Below, one piece after another: positions 52,285-61,345 of a stretch of DNA of 64,000 bases. Source of the stretch: Sphingomonadales bacterium (lineage in GTDB: Bacteria > Pseudomonadota > Alphaproteobacteria > Sphingomonadales > Sphingomonadaceae); NCBI GenBank assembly GCA_017309275.1, contig JAFKLT010000035.1, forward strand, positions 105,819 through 169,818, read 5' to 3'. The position numbers and the translations under genes are program-made. Under the pieces are notes generated by a model that was not told where the DNA came from, ran no database searches, and saw nothing but the letters and a program-made list of their open reading frames with translations. Position 1 is the stretch's first letter, and each line of letters starts with the position of its first letter.

Positions 52285-54522
52285 ATGGGACGCAGGGCGA
52301 ACCTTCTTTTCTGCACGGCCGCAATTTGGGTAGCCGTCGCTCCGCCTGCTTTCGCGCAAGACAGACCGCCCGAAGCTCTTCCGGACGCGGCGGAAGCGAA
52401 CGATGACGGCGCGATCGTCGTGACGGCGCGGCGCCGCGAGGAGCGGCTCGCCGACGTTCCTACAGCCGCTTCTGTCATCGATATCACCTCACTCACCGAT
52501 CGCGGCGGCGCAAGCGGCAGCGGCGAATTGCTAGCAGACCAGCCGAGCGTCAGGTTCAACAATCTCAGCTCATCGATCACTTCCGAGATTTCGATCCGCG
52601 CCTCGTCGACCGCGCGCGCGACCAATGGCGATCCCAGCGTCGGCCTGTATCGCAACGGTGCCTATATCGCCGGTGGTCCCGTGGGCGGGCGAAACTTCAC
52701 CCGCCTCGATCTCCTCGATATCGGCCGGGTCGAGGTGCTGCGGGGGACACAGGGCGCACTCTATGGCCGCAACGCGGTCGGCGGCGCGATCAATATCATT
52801 TCGGCCGAGCCCGAATTCGATCTCTCAGGCTGGGCGAGTGCGCGCTACGGCTTCGAGAATAACAGCTTCCAGACGCAAGGCGCGATCAATGTTCCGCTTG
52901 CCGAAGGTCTTGCGATCCGTCTCAGCGGCGATCTCGTCGAGCAGGACAAGGGCTTCTTCTACAATCCGGACAACGACGTCTATTTCGACCAACAGAAGGG
53001 TCATGGTCTGCGCGGCCAGATCCGTCTCAAACGCGGACCCGTCGACGCGATCATCATGGCCGAGACCCAGCGGCTGACGACCCCGGCGGTTCATTATCAG
53101 ATTTCCATCCCCGCCGGCACGCCAGGCTTCCCGGGGGGATATACCCAGGATCGCTTCCGCTATCCCTGGAACACGGCGCCCCGTGCCAGCCAGGATGTCG
53201 ATGGACTGCAGGCGATTATCCGCGTGGACTTGGGCGGCGCCGACCTCACCTCGACAACATCCTTTCGCAAGCGCCACTCGGAATATGACCTTGACAATGA
53301 CGCGGTGAGCCCGGCCGAACTTGCGCGCGCGCGCGCTGCAGGTCAGATCGGGGCGCTAACCCCGCTCGACCCGAGCGGCGCCTCCTATGTCGTCGACACC
53401 ACCGACAATTTCTCGCAGGACATCCATGTGACGGGCGCGAGCGACCGTCTGACCTGGCTCGTGGGCGCCGAGATGCTGCTGCTCGACAGCGATTTCTCCG
53501 TGACGACGACGCGCACGCCGACGCTTGCCAATCCTTCTCCGGGCAACATCGCCCCCGCCCGGCTCCATTTCGAAAGCTATGCGGCTTATGGTTCGCTCGG
53601 TTTCGATATCACCGACAGCCTCAACTTGACCGGCGAGCTCCGCTATACACGCGACAGCCGGAGCATCAGCGCGCGGCTCTATGATCTCGCGACAGGCCTG
53701 CCAACAGGCGGGTCATCGCGGATTATCGACGACAACATCAGCGCCGACAATCTCTCCTACAATGCGACGCTTTCGTACAAACTTACTCCAAATATTCTCG
53801 CCTATGGCAAGGTCGGCAGCAGCTACCGCGCCGGCGGTTTCAACACGCGCCTGTCCGATCCCCGCGCTCCGAGCCCGGTACAGGTACTGTTCGGCAACGA
53901 AAGCAGCACCTCCTATGAGGTCGGCATCAAGGGCAGCCCGGTGCGGCGCGGCTATTTCGCAATCGCGGGATATTATACCGAGCTCAAGGATCTGATCGCG
54001 CAGGTCGACGATGGATGCGCGCTGACCAACGCGGCCTGCCCGGTCGCCGCGGTCGCCTATCTCACTAATGCCGGTAATGCGAAGAGCTGGGGTATCGAGG
54101 CAGAATATAGCCACGGATTCGACCTTGGAGAAGGCGACGGCCGCCTCGCGCTCAGCGGCTCGCGGCAGGGCGGCAAGGTCAAGACGGGCCGATACGACGG
54201 TCTCGATCTCGCGCAGGTTCCCGACTGGCTCGCCTCGGCGAACCTCAATCTTCGCTATCCGGTCACCGGCGACGTTGCCTTGACGAGCAATGTGCTTGTC
54301 AGCGGACAATGGGGTGGCAAGCAGGAGCTGACCGCAACGTCGGTCGACCTCGACAATTATGTCCTCGTCAATCTTCGCATCGGCGTCGACTTCGGAAAGG
54401 TCAATGTGAGCGCCTTCGCGAACAACCTCTTCGACAAGCTCTACTATGTTGCCCAGGCGCCGACGATCAACCGTTACAGCCAACCCCGGGTGATAGGCGT
54501 CGAGGGCCGCATTTCTTTCTAG
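52285..54522 (+). CDS. TonB-dependent outer-membrane receptor
   Basis: A 745-residue receptor. Signal peptide (RRANLLFCTAAIWVAVAPPA), TonB-box-like AIVVTARRR, plug domain (LADVPTAASVIDIT, RLDLLDIGRVEVLRGTQGAL, YGRNAVGGAINIISAEPEF) and a barrel ending in GVEGRISF. ATG 52285 is preceded by GGGGAGAG. The operator palindrome just upstream and position between an M28-like gene and a carboxylesterase suggest uptake of an ester or other organic substrate under GntR control. Distinct from the receptor at 19491; the two share only family features. Confidence 0.95.
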   Translation: MGRRANLLFCTAAIWVAVAPPAFAQDRPPEALPDAAEANDDGAIVVTARRREERLADVPTAASVIDITSLTDRGGASGSGELLADQPSVRFNNLSSSITSEISIRASSTARATNGDPSVGLYRNGAYIAGGPVGGRNFTRLDLLDIGRVEVLRGTQGALYGRNAVGGAINIISAEPEFDLSGWASARYGFENNSFQTQGAINVPLAEGLAIRLSGDLVEQDKGFFYNPDNDVYFDQQKGHGLRGQIRLKRGPVDAIIMAETQRLTTPAVHYQISIPAGTPGFPGGYTQDRFRYPWNTAPRASQDVDGLQAIIRVDLGGADLTSTTSFRKRHSEYDLDNDAVSPAELARARAAGQIGALTPLDPSGASYVVDTTDNFSQDIHVTGASDRLTWLVGAEMLLLDSDFSVTTTRTPTLANPSPGNIAPARLHFESYAAYGSLGFDITDSLNLTGELRYTRDSRSISARLYDLATGLPTGGSSRIIDDNISADNLSYNATLSYKLTPNILAYGKVGSSYRAGGFNTRLSDPRAPSPVQVLFGNESSTSYEVGIKGSPVRRGYFAIAGYYTELKDLIAQVDDGCALTNAACPVAAVAYLTNAGNAKSWGIEAEYSHGFDLGEGDGRLALSGSRQGGKVKTGRYDGLDLAQVPDWLASANLNLRYPVTGDVALTSNVLVSGQWGGKQELTATSVDLDNYVLVNLRIGVDFGKVNVSAFANNLFDKLYYVAQAPTINRYSQPRVIGVEGRISF

Positions 54523-54577
54523 GGGATATGCTTGCCCGCGGCCTGCGGCCGCCAGCCGAGACGAAAGGGACGGCGAA

Positions 54578-56125
54578 ATGCGGCAATGGGTCATGGCAGC
54601 ATGTGCTGGAGCCGCGACGCTGCTCGCTTCAGCATCCGCCGCGGCGGCGGTTGCCCCTCCGCAAGCGACGCTGGCGCAGGGGCGACTAACGGGCGCTGCA
54701 GAGGCAGGAGTCGAGCGTTTTTTCGATATTCCCTTCGCTGCGCCTCCCGTAGGCGCGCTCCGCTGGCGCGCGCCGCAGGCTCCGCCGCGCTGGGCGGGTA
54801 TTCGCAATGCCGCGAAGTTCGGACCCGCTTGCCCGCAGATGGTGCGGCCTGCGCTCGTCGCCGGTGGAGTAGCGGATGATCAATCCGAAGACTGCCTACA
54901 GCTCAATATCTGGCGCCCGGCCGGCGCGCGGAAACTTCCCGTCATGGTCTGGATCCATGGCGGTGCGCATGTCATCGGGTCGGGTACGTTCCCGGCTTTC
55001 GACGGTACAGCCTTCGCAAGGCAAGGGGTCATTCTTGTCACGATCAACTACCGGCTCGGCGCACTCGGCTATTTTGCCCACCCGGCTCTGAGCGCAGCCA
55101 AGCCGCGTCGCGAGGCGCTCGCCAATTATGGCCTCATGGACCAGATGGCCGCCCTTCGCTGGGTCCAGAAAAATATCGCAGCCTTTGGTGGCGATCCGGG
55201 GAAGGTCACTTTGTTCGGCGAGTCCGCGGGGGCAATCGGCGTGACGACGATCCTCGCCCACTCCGAAGCCAAGGGCCTGTTCGCGCGCGCCATCGTACAG
55301 TCGGGCGTCGGCCTACTCGACCCGCGCCCGCTTATCGAGCAGGAAGCGCTAGGCACGGCATTGGCGGCTCGCGCCGGCGCGCCGCCTTCGGCGACGATCG
55401 ACGCGCTCCGGGCGCTTTCGGCCGACGCGCTCGTCGCGGCCGGCGATGTCCGGACGCCGGGCGCGATGGTCGGCCCCATTCTCGACGGCGAGCTGGTGCG
55501 CGAAGCGCCATGGCGCGTTTTTGCGCGCAGTGAGCCGATCGACGTGCCGCTCCTCGTCGGCGCTAACAGCAACGAAGCCAGCGTAATCCTCGCCATGGGC
55601 GTGCCGCCGGCGGCCGCGCTCACCTATCTCGGGCCCGACCAGGCGGCGGGCCGCGCCGCCTATGGCACCGGGCTCGCCGATGACGAACTGGCCCGCCAAA
55701 TTCTGGGCGACGCCTGGTTCGTCGCACCGTCGCGATGGCTCGCGGCGCGGACGTCCGCCGGCGCGCCGTCCTACCTCTATCATTTCGACTATGTTGCAGC
55801 AGCGCGCCGCGATCGGGCGAAGGGCGCCGGGCATGGCTCCGAAATTCCCTATATTTTCGGGACGCTGGGCTATTTCGCTTCGCTCGCCGGCCCCGTCGAC
55901 GACGAGGATCGCCGCTTCGGCGAAGGCGTGTCCGCCTGCTGGGTCGCTTTCGCGAAGAATGGCGTACCCGACTGCGCGCTGGTGCCTGACTGGCCCCGGT
56001 ACCAGCCGACTGACGACCGTCTCGCACATCTCGCGCCCCGGTCAGCCGTCGTCGCCGGTTTTCGCAAGGCGCAACTCGACCACCTGCTGAAAATCCATTT
56101 CGCGGCAGGCCAACCCAGGCCTTAG
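54578..56125 (+). CDS. Secreted type-B carboxylesterase
   Basis: A 515-residue carboxylesterase/lipase with a signal peptide (WVMAACAGAATLLASASAAA). Family landmarks are GRLTGAAEAGVERFFDIPFA, SEDCLQLNIW, VMVWIHGGAHVIGSG (oxyanion hole) and TLFGESAGA with nucleophile Ser216; a late GHGSEIPYIFG carries the catalytic His. It would hydrolyse carboxylic esters in the periplasm after uptake by the receptor encoded 55 bp upstream. AAGGGA precedes ATG 54578. Cholinesterase-type fold; substrate not predictable. Gene intact. Confidence 0.94.
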   Translation: MRQWVMAACAGAATLLASASAAAAVAPPQATLAQGRLTGAAEAGVERFFDIPFAAPPVGALRWRAPQAPPRWAGIRNAAKFGPACPQMVRPALVAGGVADDQSEDCLQLNIWRPAGARKLPVMVWIHGGAHVIGSGTFPAFDGTAFARQGVILVTINYRLGALGYFAHPALSAAKPRREALANYGLMDQMAALRWVQKNIAAFGGDPGKVTLFGESAGAIGVTTILAHSEAKGLFARAIVQSGVGLLDPRPLIEQEALGTALAARAGAPPSATIDALRALSADALVAAGDVRTPGAMVGPILDGELVREAPWRVFARSEPIDVPLLVGANSNEASVILAMGVPPAAALTYLGPDQAAGRAAYGTGLADDELARQILGDAWFVAPSRWLAARTSAGAPSYLYHFDYVAAARRDRAKGAGHGSEIPYIFGTLGYFASLAGPVDDEDRRFGEGVSACWVAFAKNGVPDCALVPDWPRYQPTDDRLAHLAPRSAVVAGFRKAQLDHLLKIHFAAGQPRP

Positions 56126-56184
56126 CCCGCTCGGCCAAACAGGCCCACCGTTTCGAAACGTGCAACGAAGCTGGGAGAGATAAA

Positions 56185-57423
56185 ATGTCTGGACGACGGA
56201 AATCGATATGGCTTGCCGCCGGCGCCGCATTGGTCGGCGTAGCGGTTTTTGCGGCGCAAAGTGGCTTCGGGAGCAGCGACGGCGGCGAAACGCGTCCGAT
56301 GGTCCAACTGCCACCCGCGCCGTCCGCCGCCAAGGCGACGGCATCCGCTGCGTCGGCGCTCGCGACCGCAAGCCTCACAACGACCGTCGGCGGTTACACC
56401 TATGACTGGACAGCGCTGAAGGCCGCGATCGTCGCTGACACCGAAGTCGCTAGTGGCTATTTCATTGTCGGGAACGCGTCCGATCCCACTTATCTTTTCG
56501 AATTCGACAAGGGCAGTTTTGGCATCGACCGGGTGACACCGCTCGCCTCGGCTTCCAAATGGTTTGCTGGCGCGCTCGGCATGCGCATGGTGCAGGCGGG
56601 CATTGCCACGCTCGACGATCCGATGCGGCCACCACTCGCCTTCTGGACGACGAGCGGAACGAAGAAGGATGTCAAACTCAAGCATACGCTGTCGATGACA
56701 TCGGGCTTTAATGCGAGCCCGCTCGTCGGCGGCTGCCAGCTTCTCCCGACTTTTGGTCTCTATAACTGCGCCAAGAGCATCCACGACCTGCGCTACGACA
56801 TCCTGCGCCCGGGCAATGCGCCTGGTGCTCAATATAGCTACGGTCCTCACGGCATTCAGGTCGCAGGGGCGTATTTGGAGGCCAAGGATACAAGCATAGA
56901 ACCAGGAACGTCGCCAGCACGCGAGCGGAACTTCCACGAACTGTTTGCGCAGCACGTCACCATCCCGCTCGGGATGTCAAGCACCACGTGGTACGATCCC
57001 CACCCCCCCGCGACCGTCCCAACCAATCCGTGGGTGGCCGGCGGCGCCTTCTCCACGCCGCGCGACTATGCGAAACTGCTGCGCGCGTTCCTCGGCGGCA
57101 GCTTCATCACCAACATGACGGCCTTCACGCAGCCGCGCACGATCGGACTGCCGCGTGTTTTCGTTCCGGCGAGCACAGTGAACTGGGAATATGCGCTCGG
57201 CTCCTTCGTCGAATGCGACACGCCCTCGGCGTGCGCGACGTCGAAGATCAACTCTTCGCCCGGCGCCTATGGCTGGACCGGCTGGATCGATCGCGAGACC
57301 GGCTATTATGCCCTGATCGCGACCGAAATATCGAGCGGAGGCGACCGCAAGGGCGTCGAGCTCGAGCAGGTCATGCAGGATCTGATCGAGGATGCGATTG
57401 CGAACCGCACTCCGGCGCCCTGA
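56185..57423 (+). CDS. Beta-lactamase-fold serine hydrolase
   Basis: A 412-residue class C beta-lactamase-like hydrolase. A hydrophobic N-terminus (SIWLAAGAALVGVAVFAA) directs export, followed by an alanine-rich linker to residue 65. Ser122-Ala-Ser-Lys125 is the SxxK motif and YSYGPHG about residue 215 supplies the tyrosine. Many relatives are esterases. It ends the plus-strand ester cluster, 59 bp after the carboxylesterase gene; with the hydrolase at 48989 the cluster has two such enzymes. ATG 56185 follows GGGAGAGA. Substrate unknown. Confidence 0.9.
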   Translation: MSGRRKSIWLAAGAALVGVAVFAAQSGFGSSDGGETRPMVQLPPAPSAAKATASAASALATASLTTTVGGYTYDWTALKAAIVADTEVASGYFIVGNASDPTYLFEFDKGSFGIDRVTPLASASKWFAGALGMRMVQAGIATLDDPMRPPLAFWTTSGTKKDVKLKHTLSMTSGFNASPLVGGCQLLPTFGLYNCAKSIHDLRYDILRPGNAPGAQYSYGPHGIQVAGAYLEAKDTSIEPGTSPARERNFHELFAQHVTIPLGMSSTTWYDPHPPATVPTNPWVAGGAFSTPRDYAKLLRAFLGGSFITNMTAFTQPRTIGLPRVFVPASTVNWEYALGSFVECDTPSACATSKINSSPGAYGWTGWIDRETGYYALIATEISSGGDRKGVELEQVMQDLIEDAIANRTPAP

Positions 57424-57812
57424 CCCGATCGGCAAAACTTCGCCTATGGTGCCTGGGCCAGGCCGCGCCGTGAGGTAGCGGTCTGGCTCAACGGAGGGGG
57501 CTGGACACCGCGTGGTTGTGCTGACAGCCGGCTTTCGAAGGGCATGAAGGACCGCTTTCTCGATCATGGAGCGGTTCAATACGAACGCGAGTAGAGCAAG
57601 TAGAACCGAAGGCGGACCATCTCGCCCTGCGCATCTTGCTCGAGCGTTCGGCGCGACGCATGACAGCGCCAAACGCGGTGCCGCAACTATGCCCTAAGAC
57701 TTAGTTCCGCTCGATAACTCGCCGCAGCCGATCAGCGATGATCAAAAGGTCGCCGAGGCAGGACCGCACCAGCACGATGGCTGCGAGAAGTGCCACGACT
57801 CTTGCGCGATGG
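57424..57812. other. Gap without a supported gene
   Basis: Nothing recognisable on either strand; the frames present are shadows. It separates the plus-strand ester cluster from the convergent thioesterase. No clear terminator hairpin was found. Confidence 0.4.
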
Positions 57813-58226
57813 TCAGGCGACGTAAGCACCTCTACCACTCGCTATCAAGGTTCCGTCTGCAGACACAATCCGCGTCCCGGCTATGCTTATCTGCCGACCC
57901 AGTTTGACCGGCCTGCCGATCGCCCGCATCAGCCCTGGCAAGGCCGGTCGGTGAAAATCGACGTGCAAGTTTGCCGTAGCCCGCGCAGACCCTCCCATGG
58001 CAATGACCGTGTAAAGGCCGGTAAGATCGATCAGCGCCGATAAAATGCCACCATGCGCTGCGCCGACCGTCGGATTTGAGATTATTTCGTCTCGCCAGGG
58101 CATTGAGATCACCAACTCGTCGGTGCCGACCTCGGCGATCCTGAGCCCGAGCCAGCGGTGGAAAGGCGCAAGCAACAGCAGCTCCCCCAGTTCCTCAAGC
58201 CCAGGGGCGACCCGTGGGGCGTTCAT
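57813..58226 (-). CDS. PaaI-family hotdog thioesterase
   Basis: A 137-residue thioesterase of the PaaI/4HBT hotdog type. The active-site helix region reads NPTVGAAHGGILSALIDLTG, with the HGG(x)5-D pattern of the family, followed by ATANLHVDFHRPAL. It would hydrolyse an aryl- or acyl-CoA thioester. ATG 58226 overlaps the stop of the upstream alpha/beta hydrolase (ATGA), so the two are co-translated and probably act in one pathway. Soluble, normal length. Confidence 0.93.
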   Translation of the reverse strand: MNAPRVAPGLEELGELLLLAPFHRWLGLRIAEVGTDELVISMPWRDEIISNPTVGAAHGGILSALIDLTGLYTVIAMGGSARATANLHVDFHRPALPGLMRAIGRPVKLGRQISIAGTRIVSADGTLIASGRGAYVA

Positions 58227-59098
58227 GACTTCATCTCCATTTCATGGGTGCTGAGCAAAAACTCCACAATTGACTTGCCAAACGCGTCATTCTCGTCGCC
58301 CACCACCATATGGGTCGCATTCGCGATGTCGCTATATGCCATATGCGGGACCAATCTTCGGAAATGCTTGACGGCTTCCAGCGAAACTAGGTCGCTCGAC
58401 CCACCGCGGATCAGATGCACAGGCAAGGCTAAACTGGCAGCGGCGGCGCTCAGTTCGCTGCGGCCATTGTCGCTTGAGACACCGCCTTGCCGCGTAACTC
58501 CTTCGATGAAGGTCGGGTCCCAATGCCAATAGAAGCGCCCATCGTCCTTGCGGCGCAGATAGTGGGCGAGCCCAGGCGAGGCCTTCCGGCTAGGCCGATG
58601 GGGCAGATAGTCGGAAATGACCTCAGCGGCCTCCTCCACCGACGCAAACCCTTCGCGCGCATGGGCCGCCATGAAACCGACCACGCGGGCAACGCCGCTC
58701 GGTTCCATCTGCGGCGTGACGTCGACCAAGGTAAGCGATCCAAAACTCCCCGGTGCGCGGTTTCCCTCCGCAATGATCCCAGCCAGCCCCCCAAGCGATG
58801 CGCCGATCATCGCCGGCTTTCTTCGCATCGCCGCAGCGATCTCAACGAGATCGGCCGCGAAATCGGAAATGTCATAAGCCCCATCACTGGCCCAAGCGCT
58901 CTCGCCGTGCCCGCGCATATCGACGGCGATCGTCCGAAAACCGTGGCTCGCGAGTTGACGGGTCACCGACTTCCACGCCCGGCGGGTCTGGCCGCCGCCG
59001 TGCGCCAAAATCACCGGAAAGCCCAGTTCCGGTCCATCGATCGACGCCGCGATTGCATGGCCCGCTTTTCCCGCAAGCGTGATCGTCCGATCATACAT
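58223..59098 (-). CDS. Alpha/beta hydrolase
   Basis: A 291-residue alpha/beta hydrolase. ILAHGGGQTRRAW gives the oxyanion region, VDMRGHGESAW the conserved loop, MIGASLGGLAG the nucleophile elbow, and NATHMVVGDENDAF the catalytic histidine near the end. The pattern is that of the haloperoxidase/epoxide-hydrolase/ring-cleavage hydrolase group. ATG 59098 lies 44 bp from the divergent MarR gene, with a perfect inverted repeat between them, so MarR control is likely. Coupled downstream to a thioesterase. Confidence 0.92.
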   Translation of the reverse strand: MYDRTITLAGKAGHAIAASIDGPELGFPVILAHGGGQTRRAWKSVTRQLASHGFRTIAVDMRGHGESAWASDGAYDISDFAADLVEIAAAMRRKPAMIGASLGGLAGIIAEGNRAPGSFGSLTLVDVTPQMEPSGVARVVGFMAAHAREGFASVEEAAEVISDYLPHRPSRKASPGLAHYLRRKDDGRFYWHWDPTFIEGVTRQGGVSSDNGRSELSAAAASLALPVHLIRGGSSDLVSLEAVKHFRRLVPHMAYSDIANATHMVVGDENDAFGKSIVEFLLSTHEMEMKS

Positions 59099-59108
59099 TC
59101 AGGCATCA

Positions 59109-59130
59109 TACTGTATCATATCTTACAGTA
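59109..59130. promoter_or_regulatory. Inverted repeat between hydrolase and MarR genes
   Basis: TACTGTA (59109-59115) and TACAGTA (59124-59130) form a perfect 7-bp inverted repeat with an 8-bp spacer, 22 bp in all, placed between two divergent start codons. Size and position fit a MarR dimer operator controlling both directions. Confidence 0.65.
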
Positions 59131-59142
59131 AAGCATGTTCAT

Positions 59143-59666
59143 ATGCCGATAGTGGCTTTACAGTTTCAGCCGATGGTCGACTTTCGCAGCACCAGCGATG
59201 CTTCTCTCGGGAAAAGTCTTCTGACGGACTCAGACGAGTTTGTCTTTGTCATCGAAGAAGTGCCACGCAAACTTCGCCGCTTGTTCGACGCCTCAATGGC
59301 GCGCTTCGGATTGACCCGAACCCAGTGGCGCGCGCTCGTCTATATTTATCGGACCCCGGGCATTACCCAGACCGATCTCGCCAAATGCTCGAACTGGAGC
59401 GTGCCAGCGTTGGCCATGTTGTCGACCAGCTGGAAAGAATGACGCTCGCGGAACGGCGCGCTGCCAAGGGCGACCGGCGCGTCTGGGAGCTTCATCTCTT
59501 ACCCCGAGCGATCGAAATCCTGCCCCAGCTGCGCGCCGAAGCCGACATGATCTACGCGCGGCTGCTCCATATGATTTCACCGACTGAAATACGCGCGGTC
59601 CGCGCATTGCTGACGAAAATGTCAGGCAATCTCGAAAGCGGATCGGAAGACATGCCTCCTCGATAG
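59143..59666 (+). pseudogene. MarR-family regulator broken by a one-base frameshift
   Basis: The N-terminal half (from ATG 59143; FVIEEVPRKLRRLFDASMAR, LTRTQWRALVYIYRTPGITQ, TDLAK) and the C-terminal half (MLELERASVGHVVDQLERMT, RRAAKGDRRVWELHLLPRAI, ending 59666) lie in different frames. They join perfectly as TDLAK-MLELERASV if one A is restored to the AAA at 59383-59385, giving a normal MarR of about 174 residues. As sequenced, translation ends at 59442. Either the regulator is inactivated or this is a base-calling error in a short A-run. The operator-like repeat upstream is intact. Confidence 0.85.
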
Positions 59667-60012
59667 AAGCATTGAAAGATTTGAAATGGCCGACGCCATT
59701 CATCGTCAGCAAGCCGATTTCCCCAATTGGCGCCGCTCGCGTTTGCGGCGGCGCACCGCCGCCGTTCTGCCCCCTCTGCACCAAATCGCCAGCACTGACG
59801 ACTAACGAATTGCGAATATGGCGGCAGGGAGCCCTACCTAACCTCTTGTCGTGTCAGCAAAATCGTCCGACCGAGCCGGCGATCTTTCGGCGGTGAGGGC
59901 TCTTCCTCGAGGCAGACCGCTCTTGGCTTCGCATGCCAACGCCAATTGACCGACGAGCCATTTTGTGCAACGTGTTGTCTACTAGGAAACGAATCTCTGC
60001 TTGGAGACCGAC
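59667..60012. other. Gap without a supported gene
   Basis: No recognisable coding sequence. Contains a GC palindromic patch near 59730-59765 (gcggcggcgc/gccgccg) that may end transcription of the MarR gene. Confidence 0.35.
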
Positions 60013-60396
60013 ATGGCTCAACCCGAGCGCTTCATGCGAGGACAGAGTGCCGGTGGCTGCGCTTGTGGCGACGGGCCGGTCTTTGAAGTGAGGCTGGGCG
60101 CCGACGGTCAGCCTCTGGCATTCGCCGACGCCTATCCCAACGCGCTTCCAATCCTGAAGAGGCTCGCACGCGGTCGGGTACCGAACAAGCTAGTGCTTCC
60201 CCTTTCGGCGGATCGCCCGACACGACACGTCTGATATCGGGGCAGCGGGGACTACCAGATCGCTCTCGACGGGCTCGCCGAAGCCGGCCGCTCTTTGCCT
60301 CGGGCCCTGCGCGTTGAAGGATCGAACGTTCGCGACGAGCGGGCGATAACAACCCTATGCTGCCAGGTGCCGCTCAGCACATCGCCCCGGTCATGA
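60013..60396 (+). pseudogene. Unidentified ORF with an in-frame TGA
   Basis: A short ORF from ATG 60013 (GGAG 6 bp upstream) gives 73 residues (GQSAGGCACGDGPVFEVRLG, then ALPILKRLARGRVPNKLVLP) and stops at TGA 60232-60234. The same frame continues open with good coding character for 53 codons after the stop (GDYQIALDGLAEAGRSLPRA) to 60396. It may be a gene cut by a nonsense change, or two unrelated frames. I recognise no family. It lies upstream of the ring-cleavage genes on the same strand. Confidence 0.35.
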
Positions 60397-60484
60397 CGAC
60401 ACCCCTCTCGGGACTCGCGATAAGGCTTGCCCCGAATCAAAACAAACAGTACAGACTGACTGATCATTGGATTTGAGGTGGCAA

Positions 60485-61345
60485 ATGCTGGAGCAGCTAC
60501 GGTTCGTACGGATCCCGGTTCAGTCGCTTAGCGAAGCCACGCGGCTCGCCGTTGATACCGTCGGCCTGCAGCACAGCGAACGGTTGCCGGAAGCCGAACG
60601 GTTCCGTTCTGACTCTCGGTCCTATTGCCTGGAGTTCGACGGTTCCGGGAGCAGCCTCCGGCCCAGCGTGGCGGTGTCGCTGAGAACCGTCGAGCAGCTG
60701 CAGGAAGTCTCCGGGAAACTCAGGGAGCGAAATTGGGATGTCGAGGCGATCCCTCACGATCTGTGTCGAAGCCGCCGCTATCACGCGGGGCTCGCCTGTC
60801 GCGACCTAAGCGGCAATCTCATCGAGCTGGTCGTTCGGGCCGAGGAGAGCGGCGAGCGATATTTTCCATCGCGCGATGCGGGAATTGTCGGCCTGTCACA
60901 CGTGATCCTCGGCAGCCGGGACCCGGCGTCTGACGCCGCTGTGTGGGTGGACATCCTCGGAGCGCGGATCACCGATCGGGTGGGCGACGCAATCTACCTC
61001 GGCTGGGACGATCAGCATCACAGGATCATGATTGTGCCGAGCAAGCGCGAGAGCTTCCTCGTCGTGGGGTTTGAGGTCGAGAGCATCGACGCCGTGATGC
61101 AGTCGAAATATTTTCTCCTTGACCGGCAGGTCGGCATTGTCCGCGGCCCAGGCAAGGAACCCGCGAGCGGTGAAGTGTTTCTGACCTTCAGCGGGCCCTC
61201 GCCCGACAGCTATTTCACCTATTCGACCCGATCGGATCCGTCGCCCGTCGGACGCCGGCCACGGCAGTTTGCCGATTCTCCCGCCTCGCTATGCAGTTGG
61301 GGTTCGACCTCCAACCTCGAAGAATTGGGAGGAACGTTGCCATGA
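60485..61345 (+). CDS. Extradiol-dioxygenase-like VOC protein lacking the Glu ligand
   Basis: A 286-residue two-domain vicinal-oxygen-chelate protein resembling type I extradiol dioxygenases. In the C-terminal domain the two iron histidines are kept (GLSHVIL and DQHHRIMIV), but where the third ligand, a glutamate, is expected (FEY in the neighbouring protein) it reads YFTYS, with Thr245. The iron site is therefore incomplete. ATG 60485 has GAGGTGG upstream, better than the ORF's earlier start at 60467. The stop overlaps the start of an intact paralogue (ATGA), suggesting co-translation and perhaps a heteromeric enzyme in which this chain is non-catalytic. Confidence 0.85.
   Translation: MLEQLRFVRIPVQSLSEATRLAVDTVGLQHSERLPEAERFRSDSRSYCLEFDGSGSSLRPSVAVSLRTVEQLQEVSGKLRERNWDVEAIPHDLCRSRRYHAGLACRDLSGNLIELVVRAEESGERYFPSRDAGIVGLSHVILGSRDPASDAAVWVDILGARITDRVGDAIYLGWDDQHHRIMIVPSKRESFLVVGFEVESIDAVMQSKYFLLDRQVGIVRGPGKEPASGEVFLTFSGPSPDSYFTYSTRSDPSPVGRRPRQFADSPASLCSWGSTSNLEELGGTLP

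Noticed and set aside
53713-54807. 364-codon minus-strand ORF within the TonB receptor gene
   Set aside because: Antisense to a receptor barrel with clear C-terminal signature; composition typical of reverse-frame translation.
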